From the NCBI GenBank assembly GCA_943737045.1, contig CALSFV010000216.1, positions 1,054,001 to 1,118,000 on the forward strand: 64,000 nucleotides of DNA. Reading direction: 5' to 3'. The DNA is from Parapristionchus giblindavisi (lineage: Eukaryota > Nematoda > Chromadorea > Rhabditida > Diplogasteridae). A model generated the notes under the pieces. The model did no database searches. It saw nothing but the letters and a program-made list of their open reading frames with translations, and was not told the DNA's origin. Within the stretch, counting starts at the first letter, position 1. Every line of letters starts with the position of its first letter. The position numbers were made by a program, and so were the translations under genes. Positions 10,607 to 25,100 of this stretch are shown one piece after another.

Positions 10607-13495
10607 TTGGCGTGTCACGAATTCTTTAATGCTAAAAATGCATGGTTCAATGTTGTTAATTCGGCTGGAGCGGCCGTTGTTCAACATGGAACGTTGCAAC
10701 ATACTCAGAATTTTTTGCTCTTTCGTTTGGTATATGACACGCTGGGTCTAGCAGAAACTTTTTCATGTCAGGTATTCTTTTGGTCTTATCAGAGTGAAAG
10801 CTACTTTTGTACTTTGGGCATTGTGGAATCAACACAAGATTACAGTTTGACATGAACTGAAGTGTAGATTATTCAGAATTTTTTGCTCTTTCACGTGGTA
10901 TATGCTACGATAAATTTAGATTAAATATTGGCGTGTCACGAATTCTTTAATGCTAAAAATGCATGGTTCAATGTTGTTAATTCGGCTGGAGCGGCCGTTG
11001 TTCAACATGGAACGTTGCAACATACTCAGAATTTTTTGCTCTTTCGTTTGGTATATGACACGCTGGGTCTAGCAGAAACTTTTTCATGTCAGGTATTCTT
11101 TTGGTCTTATCAGAGTGAAAGCTACTTTTGTACTTTGGGCATTGTGGAATCAACACAAGATTACAGTTTGACATGAACTGAAGTGTAGATTATTCAGAAT
11201 TTTTTGCTCTTTCACGTGGTATATGCTACGATAAATTTAGATTAAATATTGGCGTGTCACGAATTCTTTAATGCTAAAAATGCATGGTTCAATGTTGTTA
11301 ATTCGGCTGGAGCGGCCGTTGTTCAACATGGAACGTTGCAAAATACTCAGAATTTTTTGCTCTTTCGTTTGGTATATGACACGCTGGGTCTAGCAGAAAA
11401 TTTGTCATGTCAGGTATTATTTTGGTCTTATCAGAGTGAAAGCTACTTTTGTACTTTGGGCATTGTGGAATCAACACAAGATTACAGTTTGACATGAACT
11501 GAAGTGTAGATTATTCAGAATTTTTTGCTCTTTCACGTGGTATATGCTACGATAAGTTTAGATTAAATATTGGCGTGTCACGAATTCTTTAATGCTAAAA
11601 ATGCATGGTTCAATGTTGTTAATTCGGCTGGAGCGGCCGTTGTTCAACATGGAACGTTGCAAAATACTCAGAATTTTTTGCTCTTTCGTTTGGTATATGA
11701 CACGCTGGGTCTAGCAGAAAATTTTTCATGTCAGGTATTCTTTTGGTCTTATCAGAGTGAAAGCTACTTTTGTACTTTGGGCATTGTGGAATCAACACAA
11801 GATTACAGTTTGACATGAACTGAAGTGTAGATTATTCAGAATTTTTTGCTCTTTCACGTGGTATATGCTACGATAAGTTTAGATTAAATATTGGCGTGTC
11901 ACGAATTCTTTAATGCTAAAAATGCATGGTTCAATGTTGTTAATTCGGCTGGAGCGGCCGTTGTTCAACATGGAACGTTGCAACATACTCAGAATTTTTT
12001 GCTCTTTCGTTTGGTATATGACACGCTGGGTCTAGCAGAAACTTTTTCATGTCAGGTATTCTTTTGGTCTTATCAGAGTGAAAGCTACTTTTGTACTTTG
12101 GGCATTGTGGAATCAACACAAGATTACAGTTTGACATGAACTGAAGTGTAGATTATTCAGAATTTTTTGCTCTTTCACGTGGTATATGCTACGATAAATT
12201 TAGATTAAATATTGGCGTGTCACGAATTCTTTAATGCTAAAAATGCATGGTTCAATGTTGTTAATTCGGCTGGAGCGGCCGTTGTTCAACATGGAACGTT
12301 GCAAAATACTCAGAATTTTTTGCTCTTTCGTTTGGTATATGACACGCTGGGTCTAGCAGAAAATTTGTCATGTCAGGTATTATTTTGGTCTTATCAGAGT
12401 GAAAGCTACTTTTGTACTTTGGGCATTGTGGAATCAACACAAGATTACAGTTTGACATGAACTGAAGTGTAGATTATTCAGAATTTTTTGCTCTTTCACG
12501 TGGTATATGCTACGATAAGTTTAGATTAAATATTGGCGTGTCACGAATTCTTTAATGCTAAAAATGCATGGTTCAATGTTGTTAATTCGGCTGGAGCGGC
12601 CGTTGTTCAACATGGAACGTTGCAAAATACTCAGAATTTTTTGCTCTTTCGTTTGGTATATGACACGCTGGGTCTAGCAGAAAATTTTTCATGTCAGGTA
12701 TTCTTTTGGTCTTATCAGAGTGAAAGCTACTTTTGTACTTTGGGCATTGTGGAATCAACACAAGATTACAGTTTGACATGAACTGAAGTGTAGATTATTC
12801 AGAATTTTTTGCTCTTTCACGTGGTATATGCTACGATAAGTTTAGATTAAATATTGGCGTGTCACGAATTCTTTAATGCTAAAAATGCATGGTTCAATGT
12901 TGTTAATTCGGCTGGAGCGGCCGTTGTTCAACATGGAACGTTGCAAAATACTCAGAATTTTTTGCTCTTTCGTTTGGTATATGACACGCTGGGTCTAGCA
13001 GAAAATTTTTCATGTCAGGTATTCTTTTGGTCTTATCAGAGTGAAAGCTACTTTTGTACTTTGGGCATTGTGGAATCAACACAAGATTACAGTTTGACAT
13101 GAACTGAAGTGTAGATTATTCAGAATTTTTTGCTCTTTCACGTGGTATATGCTACGATAAGTTTAGATTAAATATTGGCGTGTCACGAATTCTTTAATGC
13201 TAAAAATGCATGGTTCAATGTTGTTAATTCGGCTGGAGCGGCCGTTGTTCAACATGGAACGTTGCAACATACTCAGAATTTTTTGCTCTTTCGTTTGGTA
13301 TATGACACGCTGGGTCTAGCAGAAACTTTTTCATGTCAGGTATTCTTTTGGTCTTATCAGAGTGAAAGCTACTTTTGTACTTTGGGCATTGTGGAATCAA
13401 CACAAGATTACAGTTTGACATGAACTGAAGTGTAGATTATTCAGAATTTTTTGCTCTTTCACGTGGTATATGCTACGATAAATTTAGATTAAATA
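10607..13495. repeat. H-L2-N trimer repeats
   Basis: Order: 10607 H, 10928 H, 11249 L2, 11570 N, 11891 H, 12212 L2, 12533 N, 12854 N, 13175 H, followed by 13496 L2 and 13817 N. H, L2 and N units cycle with a 963-bp period. One H and one N are doubled, as expected from single-unit unequal exchange. Confidence 0.8.
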
Positions 13496-16063
13496 TTGGC
13501 GTGTCACGAATTCTTTAATGCTAAAAATGCATGGTTCAATGTTGTTAATTCGGCTGGAGCGGCCGTTGTTCAACATGGAACGTTGCAAAATACTCAGAAT
13601 TTTTTGCTCTTTCGTTTGGTATATGACACGCTGGGTCTAGCAGAAAATTTGTCATGTCAGGTATTATTTTGGTCTTATCAGAGTGAAAGCTACTTTTGTA
13701 CTTTGGGCATTGTGGAATCAACACAAGATTACAGTTTGACATGAACTGAAGTGTAGATTATTCAGAATTTTTTGCTCTTTCACGTGGTATATGCTACGAT
13801 AAGTTTAGATTAAATATTGGCGTGTCACGAATTCTTTAATGCTAAAAATGCATGGTTCAATGTTGTTAATTCGGCTGGAGCGGCCGTTGTTCAACATGGA
13901 ACGTTGCAAAATACTCAGAATTTTTTGCTCTTTCGTTTGGTATATGACACGCTGGGTCTAGCAGAAAATTTTTCATGTCAGGTATTCTTTTGGTCTTATC
14001 AGAGTGAAAGCTACTTTTGTACTTTGGGCATTGTGGAATCAACACAAGATTACAGTTTGACATGAACTGAAGTGTAGATTATTCAGAATTTTTTGCTCTT
14101 TCACGTGGTATATGCTACGATAAGTTTAGATTAAATATTGGCGTGTCACGAATTCTTTAATGCTAAAAATGCATGGTTCAATGTTGTTAATTCGGCTGGA
14201 GCGGCTGTTGTTCAACATAGGAACGTGCAAAGTACTCAGAATTTTTTGCTCTTTCGTTTGGTATATGACACGCTGGGTCTAGCAAAAAATTTTTCATGTC
14301 AGGTATTCTTTTGGTCTTATCAAAGTGAAAGCTACTTTTGTACTTTGGGCATTGTGGAATCAACACAAGATTACAGTTTGACATGAACTGAAGTGTAGAT
14401 TATTCAGAATTTTTTGCTCTTTCACGTGGTATATGCTACGATAAATTTAGATTAAATATTGGCGTGTCACGAATTCTTTAATGCTAAAAATGCATGGTTC
14501 AATGTTGTTAATTCGGCTGGAGCGGCCGCTGTTCAACATGGAACGTTGCAAAATACTCAGAATTTTTTGCTCTTTCGTTTGGTATATGACACGCTGGGTC
14601 TAGCAGAAAATTTTTCATGTCAGGTATTCTTTTGGTCTTATCAGAGTGAAAGCTACTTTTGTACTTTGGGCATTGTGGAATCAACACAAGATTACAGTTT
14701 GACATGAACTGAAGTGTAGATTATTCAGAATTTTTTGCTCTTTCACGTGGTATATGCTACGATAAGTTTAGATTAAATATTGCCGTGTCACGAATTCTTT
14801 AATGCTAAAAATGCATGGTTCAATGTTGTTAATTCGGCTGGAGCGGCCGTTGTTCAACATGGAACGTTGCAAAATACTCAGAATTTTTTGCTCTTTCGTT
14901 TGGTATATGACACGCTGGGTCTAGCAGAAAATTTGTCATGTCAGGTATTCTTTTGGTCTTATCAGAGTGAAAGCTACTTTTGTACTTTGGGCATTGTGGA
15001 ATCAACACAAGATTACAGTTTGACATGAACTGAAGTGTAGATTATTCAGAATTTTTTGCTCTTTCACGTGGTATATGCTACGATAAGTTTAGATTAAATA
15101 TTGGCGTGTCACGAATTCTTTAATGCTAAAAATGCATGGTTCAATGTTGTTAATTCGGCTGGAGCGGCCGTTGTTCAACATGGAACGTTGCAAAATACTC
15201 AGAATTTTTTGCTCTTTCGTTTGGTATATGACACGCTGGGTCTAGCAGAAAATTTTTCATGTCAGGTATTCTTTTGGTCTTATCAGAGTGAAAGCTACTT
15301 TTGTACTTTGGGCATTGTGGAATCAACACAAGATTACAGTTTGACATGAACTGAAGTGTAGATTATTCAGAATTTTTTGCTCTTTCACGTGGTATATGCT
15401 ACGATAAGTTTAGATTAAATATTGGCGTGTCACGAATTCTTTAATGCTAAAAATGCATGGTTCAATGTTGTTAATTCGGCTGGAGCGGCCGTTGTTCAAC
15501 ATAGGAACGTGCAAAGTACTCAGAATTTTTTGCTCTTTCGTTTGGTATATGACACGCTGGGTCTAGCAAAAAATTTTTCATGTCAGGTATTCTTTTGGTC
15601 TTATCAAAGTGAAAGCTACTTTTGTACTTTGGGCATTGTGGAATCAACACAAGATTACAGTTTGACATGAACTGAAGTGTAGATTATTCAGAATTTTTTG
15701 CTCTTTCACGTGGTATATGCTACGATAAATTTAGATTAAATATTGGCGTGTCACGAATTCTTTAATGCTAAAAATGCATGGTTCAATGTTGTTAATTCGG
15801 CTGGAGCGGCCGCTGTTCAACATGGAACGTTGCAAAATACTCAGAATTTTTTGCTCTTTCGTTTGGTATATGACACGCTGGGTCTAGCAGAAAATTTTTC
15901 ATGTCAGGTATTCTTTTGGTCTTATCAGAGTGAAAGCTACTTTTGTACTTTGGGCATTGTGGAATCAACACAAGATTACAGTTTGACATGAACTGAAGTG
16001 TAGATTATTCAGAATTTTTTGCTCTTTCACGTGGTATATGCTACGATAAGTTTAGATTAAATA
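13496..16063. repeat. Eight-unit block, second copy
   Basis: Units: 13496 L2, 13817 N, 14138 R (gcggctgttg), 14459 A, 14780 P, 15101 N, 15422 R (gcggccgttg), 15743 A. Unit order and diagnostic bases match 2,901-5,468 one for one. The copy continues into N and A units here where the other copy continues into D units. Confidence 0.85.
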
Positions 16064-18310
16064 TTGGCGTGTCACGAATTCTTTAATGCTAAAAATGCAT
16101 GGTTCAATGTTGTTAATTCGGCTGGAGCGGCCGTTGTTCAACATGGAACGTTGCAAAATACTCAGAATTTTTTGCTCTTTCGTTTGGTATATGACACGCT
16201 GGGTCTAGCAGAAAATTTTTCATGTCAGGTATTCTTTTGGTCTTATCAGAGTGAAAGCTACTTTTGTACTTTGGGCATTGTGGAATCAACACAAGATTAC
16301 AGTTTGACATGAACTGAAGTGTAGATTATTCAGAATTTTTTGCTCTTTCACGTGGTATATGCTACGATAAGTTTAGATTAAATATTGGCGTGTCACGAAT
16401 TCTTTAATGCTAAAAATGCATGGTTCAATGTTGTTAATTCGGCTGGAGCGGCCGCTGTTCAACATGGAACGTTGCAAAATACTCAGAATTTTTTGCTCTT
16501 TCGTTTGGTATATGACACGCTGGGTCTAGCAGAAAATTTTTCATGTCAGGTATTCTTTTGGTCTTATCAGAGTGAAAGCTACTTTTGTACTTTGGGCATT
16601 GTGGAATCAACACAAGATTACAGTTTGACATGAACTGAAGTGTAGATTATTCAGAATTTTTTGCTCTTTCACGTGGTATATGCTACGATAAGTTTAGATT
16701 AAATATTGCCGTGTCACGAATTCTTTAATGCTAAAAATGCATGGTTCAATGTTGTTAATTCGGCTGGAGCGGCCGTTGTTCAACATGGAACGTTGCAAAA
16801 TACTCAGAATTTTTTGCTCTTTCGTTTGGTATATGACACGCTGGGTCTAGCAGAAAATTTGTCATGTCAGGTATTCTTTTGGTCTTATCAGAGTGAAAGC
16901 TACTTTTGTACTTTGGGCATTGTGGAATCAACACAAGATTACAGTTTGACATGAACTGAAGTGTAGATTATTCAGAATTTTTTGCTCTTTCACGTGGTAT
17001 ATGCTACGATAAGTTTAGATTAAATATTGGCGTGTCACGAATTCTTTAATGCTAAAAATGCATGGTTCAATGTTGTTAATTCGGCTGGAGCGGCCGTTGT
17101 TCAACATGGAACGTTGCAAAATACTCAGAATTTTTTGCTCTTTCGTTTGGTATATGACACGCTGGGTCTAGCAGAAAATTTTTCATGTCAGGTATTCTTT
17201 TGGTCTTATCAGAGTGAAAGCTACTTTTGTACTTTGGGCATTGTGGAATCAACACAAGATTACAGTTTGACATGAACTGAAGTGTAGATTATTCAGAATT
17301 TTTTGCTCTTTCACGTGGTATATGCTACGATAAGTTTAGATTAAATATTGGCGTGTCACGAATTCTTTAATGCTAAAAATGCATGGTTCAATGTTGTTAA
17401 TTCGGCTGGAGCGGCCGTTGTTCAACATAGGAACGTGCAAAGTACTCAGAATTTTTTGCTCTTTCGTTTGGTATATGACACGCTGGGTCTAGCAAAAAAT
17501 TTTTCATGTCAGGTATTCTTTTGGTCTTATCAAAGTGAAAGCTACTTTTGTACTTTGGGCATTGTGGAATCAACACAAGATTACAGTTTGACATGAACTG
17601 AAGTGTAGATTATTCAGAATTTTTTGCTCTTTCACGTGGTATATGCTACGATAAATTTAGATTAAATATTGGCGTGTCACGAATTCTTTAATGCTAAAAA
17701 TGCATGGTTCAATGTTGTTAATTCGGCTGGAGCGGCCGCTGTTCAACATGGAACGTTGCAAAATACTCAGAATTTTTTGCTCTTTCGTTTGGTATATGAC
17801 ACGCTGGGTCTAGCAGAAAATTTTTCATGTCAGGTATTCTTTTGGTCTTATCAGAGTGAAAGCTACTTTTGTACTTTGGGCATTGTGGAATCAACACAAG
17901 ATTACAGTTTGACATGAACTGAAGTGTAGATTATTCAGAATTTTTTGCTCTTTCACGTGGTATATGCTACGATAAGTTTAGATTAAATATTGGCGTGTCA
18001 CGAATTCTTTAATGCTAAAAATGCATGGTTCAATGTTGTTAATTCGGCTGGAGCGGCCGTTGTTCAACATGGAACGTTGCAAAATACTCAGAATTTTTTG
18101 CTCTTTCGTTTGGTATATGACACGCTGGGTCTAGCAGAAAATTTTTCATGTCAGGTATTCTTTTGGTCTTATCAGAGTGAAAGCTACTTTTGTACTTTGG
18201 GCATTGTGGAATCAACACAAGATTACAGTTTGACATGAACTGAAGTGTAGATTATTCAGAATTTTTTGCTCTTTCACGTGGTATATGCTACGATAAGTTT
18301 AGATTAAATA
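14459..18310. repeat. Six-unit higher-order repeat A-P-N-R-A-N, two tandem copies
   Basis: 14459 A, 14780 P, 15101 N, 15422 R, 15743 A, 16064 N is followed directly by 16385 A, 16706 P, 17027 N, 17348 R, 17669 A, 17990 N. The period is 1,926 bp. The first copy overlaps the eight-unit block. Confidence 0.8.
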
Positions 18311-20236
18311 TTGGCGTGTCACGAATTCTTTAATGCTAAAAATGCATGGTTCAATGTTGTTAATTCGGCTGGAGCGGCCGTTGTTCAACATAGGAACGTG
18401 CAAAGTACTCAGAATTTTTTGCTCTTTCGTTTGGTATATGACACGCTGGGTCTAGCAAAAAATTTTTCATGTCAGGTATTCTTTTGGTCTTATCAAAGTG
18501 AAAGCTACTTTTGTACTTTGGGCATTGTGGAATCAACACAAGATTACAGTTTGACATGAACTGAAGTGTAGATTATTCAGAATTTTTTGCTCTTTCACGT
18601 GGTATATGCTACGATAAGTTTAGATTAAATATTGCCGTGTCACGAATTCTTTAATGCTAAAAATGCATGGTTCAATGTTGTTAATTCGGCTGGAGCGGCC
18701 GTTGTTCAACATGGAACGTTGCAAAATACTCAGAATTTTTTGCTCTTTCGTTTGGTATATGACACGCTGGGTCTAGCAGAAAATTTGTCATGTCAGGTAT
18801 TCTTTTGGTCTTATCAGAGTGAAAGCTACTTTTGTACTTTGGGCATTGTGGAATCAACACAAGATTACAGTTTGACATGAACTGAAGTGTAGATTATTCA
18901 GAATTTTTTGCTCTTTCACGTGGTATATGCTACGATAAGTTTAGATTAAATATTGGCGTGTCACGAATTCTTTAATGCTAAAAATGCATGGTTCAATGTT
19001 GTTAATTCGGCTGGAGCGGCCGTTGTTCAACATGGAACGTTGCAAAATACTCAGAATTTTTTGCTCTTTCGTTTGGTATATGACACGCTGGGTCTAGCAG
19101 AAAATTTTTCATGTCAGGTATTCTTTTGGTCTTATCAGAGTGAAAGCTACTTTTGCACTTTGGGCATTGTGGAATCAACACAAGATTACAGTTTGACATG
19201 AACTGAAGTGTAGATTATTCAGAATTTTTTGCTCTTTCACGTGGTATATGCTACGATAAGTTTAGATTAAATATTGGCGTGTCACGAATTCTTTAATGCT
19301 AAAAATGCATGGTTCAATGTTGTTAATTCGGCTGGAGCGGCCGTTGTTCAACATGGAACGTTGCAACATACTCAGAATTTTTTGCTCTTTCGTTTGGTAT
19401 ATGACACGCTGGGTCTAGCAGAAACTTTTTCATGTCAGGTATTCTTTTGGTCTTATCAGAGTGAAAGCTACTTTTGTACTTTGGGCATTGTGGAATCAAC
19501 ACAAGATTACAGTTTGACATGAACTGAAGTGTAGATTATTCAGAATTTTTTGCTCTTTCACGTGGTATATGCTACGATAAATTTAGATTAAATATTGGCG
19601 TGTCACGAATTCTTTAATGCTAAAAATGCATGGTTCAATGTTGTTAATTCGGCTGGAGCGGCCGTTGTTCAACATGGAACGTTGCAAAATACTCAGAATT
19701 TTTTGCTCTTTCGTTTGGTATATGACACGCTGGGTCTAGCAGAAAATTTGTCATGTCAGGTATTCTTTTGGTCTTATCAGAGTGAAAGCTACTTTTGTAC
19801 TTTGGGCATTGTGGAATCAACACAAGATTACAGTTTGACATGAACTGAAGTGTAGATTATTCAGAATTTTTTGCTCTTTCACGTGGTATATGCTACGATA
19901 AGTTTAGATTAAATATTGGCGTGTCACGAATTCTTTAATGCTAAAAATGCATGGTTCAATGTTGTTAATTCGGCTGGAGCGGCCGTTGTTCAACATGGAA
20001 CGTTGCAAAATACTCAGAATTTTTTGCTCTTTCGTTTGGTATATGACACGCTGGGTCTAGCAGAAAATTTTTCATGTCAGGTATTCTTTTGGTCTTATCA
20101 GAGTGAAAGCTACTTTTGTACTTTGGGCATTGTGGAATCAACACAAGATTACAGTTTGACATGAACTGAAGTGTAGATTATTCAGAATTTTTTGCTCTTT
20201 CACGTGGTATATGCTACGATAAGTTTAGATTAAATA
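16385..20236. repeat. Twelve-unit block, first copy
   Basis: Order: A, P, N, R, A, N, R, P, N with ttttgcactttg (18953), H, L, N. The same twelve occur in this order from 22162, with one three-unit and one single-unit addition. Unit 18311 (R) is followed by a P unit through gataagttt, whereas most R units are followed by gataaattt, so an exchange junction probably lies in that tail. Confidence 0.75.
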
Positions 20237-22161
20237 TTGGCGTGTCACGAATTCTTTAATGCTAAAAATGCATGGTTCAATGTTGTTAATTCGGCTGGAG
20301 CGGCCGTTGTTCAACATAGGAACGTGCAAAGTACTCAGCATTTTTTTCTCTTTCGTTTGGTATATGACACGCTGGGTCTAGCAAAAAATTTTTCATGTCA
20401 GGTATTCTTTTGGTCTTATCAAAGTGAAAGCTACTTTTGTACTTTGGGCATTGTGGAATCAACACAAGATTACAGTTTGACATGAACTGAAGTGTAGATT
20501 ATTCAGAATTTTTTGCTCTTTCACGTGGTATATGCTACGATAAATTTAGATTAAATATTGGCGTGTCACGAATTCTTTAATGCTAAAAATGCATGGTTCA
20601 ATGTTGTTAATTCGGCTGGAGCGGCCGCTGTTCAACATGGAACGTTGCAAAATACTCAGAATTTTTTGCTCTTTCGTTTGGTATATGACACGCTGGGTCT
20701 AGCAGAAAATTTTTCATGTCAGGTATTCTTTTGGTCTTATCAGAGTGAAAGCTACTTTTGTACTTTGGGCATTGTGGAATCAACACAAGATTACAGTTTG
20801 ACATGAACTGAAGTGTAGATTATTCAGAATTTTTGCTCTTTCACGTGGTATATGCTACGATAAGTTTAGATTAAATATTGGCGTGTCACGAATTCTTTAA
20901 TGCTAAAAATGCATGGTTCAATGTTGTTAATTCGGCTGGAGCGGCCGTTGTTCAACATGGAACGTTGCAAAATACTCAGAATTTTTTGCTCTTTCGTTTG
21001 GTATATGACACGCTGGGTCTAGCAGAAAATTTTTCATGTCAGGTATTCTTTTGGTCTTATCAGAGTGAAAGCTACTTTTGTACTTTGGGCATTGTGGAAT
21101 CAACACAAGATTACAGTTTGACATGAACTGAAGTGTAGATTATTCAGAATTTTTTGCTCTTTCACGTGGTATATGCTACGATAAGTTTAGATTAAATATT
21201 GGCGTGTCACGAATTCTTTAATGCTAAAAATGCATGGTTCAATGTTGTTAATTCGGCTGGAGCGGCTGTTGTTCAACATAGGAACGTGCAAAGTACTCAG
21301 AATTTTTTGCTCTTTCGTTTGGTATATGACACGCTGGGTCTAGCAAAAAATTTTTCATGTCAGGTATTCTTTTGGTCTTATCAAAGTGAAAGCTACTTTT
21401 GTACTTTGGGCATTGTGGAATCAACACAAGATTACAGTTTGACATGAACTGAAGTGTAGATTATTCAGAATTTTTTGCTCTTTCACGTGGTATATGCTAC
21501 GATAAATTTAGATTAAATATTGGCGTGTCACGAATTCTTTAATGCTAAAAATGCATGGTTCAATGTTGTTAATTCGGCTGGAGCGGCCGCTGTTCAACAT
21601 GGAACGTTGCAAAATACTCAGAATTTTTTGCTCTTTCGTTTGGTATATGACACGCTGGGTCTAGCAGAAAATTTTTCATGTCAGGTATTCTTTTGGTCTT
21701 ATCAGAGTGAAAGCTACTTTTGTACTTTGGGCATTGTGGAATCAACACAAGATTACAGTTTGACATGAACTGAAGTGTAGATTATTCAGAATTTTTTGCT
21801 CTTTCACGTGGTATATGCTACGATAAGTTTAGATTAAATATTGCCGTGTCACGAATTCTTTAATGCTAAAAATGCATGGTTCAATGTTGTTAATTCGGCT
21901 GGAGCGGCTGTTGTTCAACATAGGAACGTGCAAAGTACTCAGAATTTTTTGCTCTTTCGTTTGGTATATGACACGCTGGGTCTAGCAAAAAATTTTTCAT
22001 GTCAGGTATTCTTTTGGTCTTATCAAAGTGAAAGCTACTTTTGTACTTTGGGCATTGTGGAATCAACACAAGATTACAGTTTGACATGAACTGAAGTGTA
22101 GATTATTCAGAATTTTTTGCTCTTTCACGTGGTATATGCTACGATAAATTTAGATTAAATA
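20237..22161. repeat. R-A-N-R-A mosaic and phase shift
   Basis: Units: 20237 R (with cagcatttttttctc), 20558 A, 20878 N, 21199 R (gcggctgttg), 21520 A, 21841 chimera. Unit 20558 is one base short in its tail T run (near 20830). L-N-R-A-N-R at 19595-21519 also matches 23446-25371. Confidence 0.75.
21841..22161. repeat. Chimeric P/R unit
   Basis: The unit begins attgccgtg, otherwise seen only in P units, and continues gcggctgttg, cataggaacgtgcaaag and gcaaaaaattt, as in R unit 21199. Neighbours read R-A-(P/R)-A-P. This is expected if R-A was duplicated by an exchange two units out of register, with the crossover between unit position 5 and about position 70. Confidence 0.8.
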
Positions 22162-25100
22162 TTGGCGTGTCACGAATTCTTTAATGCTAAAAATGCATGG
22201 TTCAATGTTGTTAATTCGGCTGGAGCGGCCGCTGTTCAACATGGAACGTTGCAAAATACTCAGAATTTTTTGCTCTTTCGTTTGGTATATGACACGCTGG
22301 GTCTAGCAGAAAATTTTTCATGTCAGGTATTCTTTTGGTCTTATCAGAGTGAAAGCTACTTTTGTACTTTGGGCATTGTGGAATCAACACAAGATTACAG
22401 TTTGACATGAACTGAAGTGTAGATTATTCAGAATTTTTTGCTCTTTCACGTGGTATATGCTACGATAAGTTTAGATTAAATATTGCCGTGTCACGAATTC
22501 TTTAATGCTAAAAATGCATGGTTCAATGTTGTTAATTCGGCTGGAGCGGCCGTTGTTCAACATGGAACGTTGCAAAATACTCAGAATTTTTTGCTCTTTC
22601 GTTTGGTATATGACACGCTGGGTCTAGCAGAAAATTTGTCATGTCAGGTATTCTTTTGGTCTTATCAGAGTGAAAGCTACTTTTGTACTTTGGGCATTGT
22701 GGAATCAACACAAGATTACAGTTTGACATGAACTGAAGTGTAGATTATTCAGAATTTTTTGCTCTTTCACGTGGTATATGCTACGATAAGTTTAGATTAA
22801 ATATTGGCGTGTCACGAATTCTTTAATGCTAAAAATGCATGGTTCAATGTTGTTAATTCGGCTGGAGCGGCCGTTGTTCAACATGGAACGTTGCAAAATA
22901 CTCAGAATTTTTTGCTCTTTCGTTTGGTATATGACACGCTGGGTCTAGCAGAAAATTTTTCATGTCAGGTATTCTTTTGGTCTTATCAGAGTGAAAGCTA
23001 CTTTTGTACTTTGGGCATTGTGGAATCAACACAAGATTACAGTTTGACATGAACTGAAGTGTAGATTATTCAGAATTTTTTGCTCTTTCACGTGGTATAT
23101 GCTACGATAAGTTTAGATTAAATATTGGCGTGTCACGAATTCTTTAATGCTAAAAATGCATGGTTCAATGTTGTTAATTCGGCTGGAGCGGCCGTTGTTC
23201 AACATAGGAACGTGCAAAGTACTCAGAATTTTTTGCTCTTTCGTTTGGTATATGACACGCTGGGTCTAGCAAAAAATTTTTCATGTCAGGTATTCTTTTG
23301 GTCTTATCAAAGTGAAAGCTACTTTTGTACTTTGGGCATTGTGGAATCAACACAAGATTACAGTTTGACATGAACTGAAGTGTAGATTATTCAGAATTTT
23401 TTGCTCTTTCACGTGGTATATGCTACGATAAATTTAGATTAAATATTGGCGTGTCACGAATTCTTTAATGCTAAAAATGCATGGTTCAATGTTGTTAATT
23501 CGGCTGGAGCGGCCGTTGTTCAACATGGAACGTTGCAAAATACTCAGAATTTTTTGCTCTTTCGTTTGGTATATGACACGCTGGGTCTAGCAGAAAATTT
23601 GTCATGTCAGGTATTCTTTTGGTCTTATCAGAGTGAAAGCTACTTTTGTACTTTGGGCATTGTGGAATCAACACAAGATTACAGTTTGACATGAACTGAA
23701 GTGTAGATTATTCAGAATTTTTTGCTCTTTCACGTGGTATATGCTACGATAAGTTTAGATTAAATATTGGCGTGTCACGAATTCTTTAATGCTAAAAATG
23801 CATGGTTCAATGTTGTTAATTCGGCTGGAGCGGCCGTTGTTCAACATGGAACGTTGCAAAATACTCAGAATTTTTTGCTCTTTCGTTTGGTATATGACAC
23901 GCTGGGTCTAGCAGAAAATTTTTCATGTCAGGTATTCTTTTGGTCTTATCAGAGTGAAAGCTACTTTTGTACTTTGGGCATTGTGGAATCAACACAAGAT
24001 TACAGTTTGACATGAACTGAAGTGTAGATTATTCAGAATTTTTTGCTCTTTCACGTGGTATATGCTACGATAAGTTTAGATTAAATATTGGCGTGTCACG
24101 AATTCTTTAATGCTAAAAATGCATGGTTCAATGTTGTTAATTCGGCTGGAGCGGCCGTTGTTCAACATAGGAACGTGCAAAGTACTCAGAATTTTTTGCT
24201 CTTTCGTTTGGTATATGACACGCTGGGTCTAGCAAAAAATTTTTCATGTCAGGTATTCTTTTGGTCTTATCAAAGTGAAAGCTACTTTTGTACTTTGGGC
24301 ATTGTGGAATCAACACAAGATTACAGTTTGACATGAACTGAAGTGTAGATTATTCAGAATTTTTTGCTCTTTCACGTGGTATATGCTACGATAAATTTAG
24401 ATTAAATATTGGCGTGTCACGAATTCTTTAATGCTAAAAATGCATGGTTCAATGTTGTTAATTCGGCTGGAGCGGCCGCTGTTCAACATGGAACGTTGCA
24501 AAATACTCAGAATTTTTTGCTCTTTCGTTTGGTATATGACACGCTGGGTCTAGCAGAAAATTTTTCATGTCAGGTATTCTTTTGGTCTTATCAGAGTGAA
24601 AGCTACTTTTGTACTTTGGGCATTGTGGAATCAACACAAGATTACAGTTTGACATGAACTGAAGTGTAGATTATTCAGAATTTTTTGCTCTTTCACGTGG
24701 TATATGCTACGATAAGTTTAGATTAAATATTGGCGTGTCACGAATTCTTTAATGCTAAAAATGCATGGTTCAATGTTGTTAATTCGGCTGGAGCGGCCGT
24801 TGTTCAACATGGAACGTTGCAAAATACTCAGAATTTTTTGCTCTTTCGTTTGGTATATGACACGCTGGGTCTAGCAGAAAATTTTTCATGTCAGGTATTC
24901 TTTTGGTCTTATCAGAGTGAAAGCTACTTTTGTACTTTGGGCATTGTGGAATCAACACAAGATTACAGTTTGACATGAACTGAAGTGTAGATTATTCAGA
25001 ATTTTTTGCTCTTTCACGTGGTATATGCTACGATAAGTTTAGATTAAATATTGGCGTGTCACGAATTCTTTAATGCTAAAAATGCATGGTTCAATGTTGT

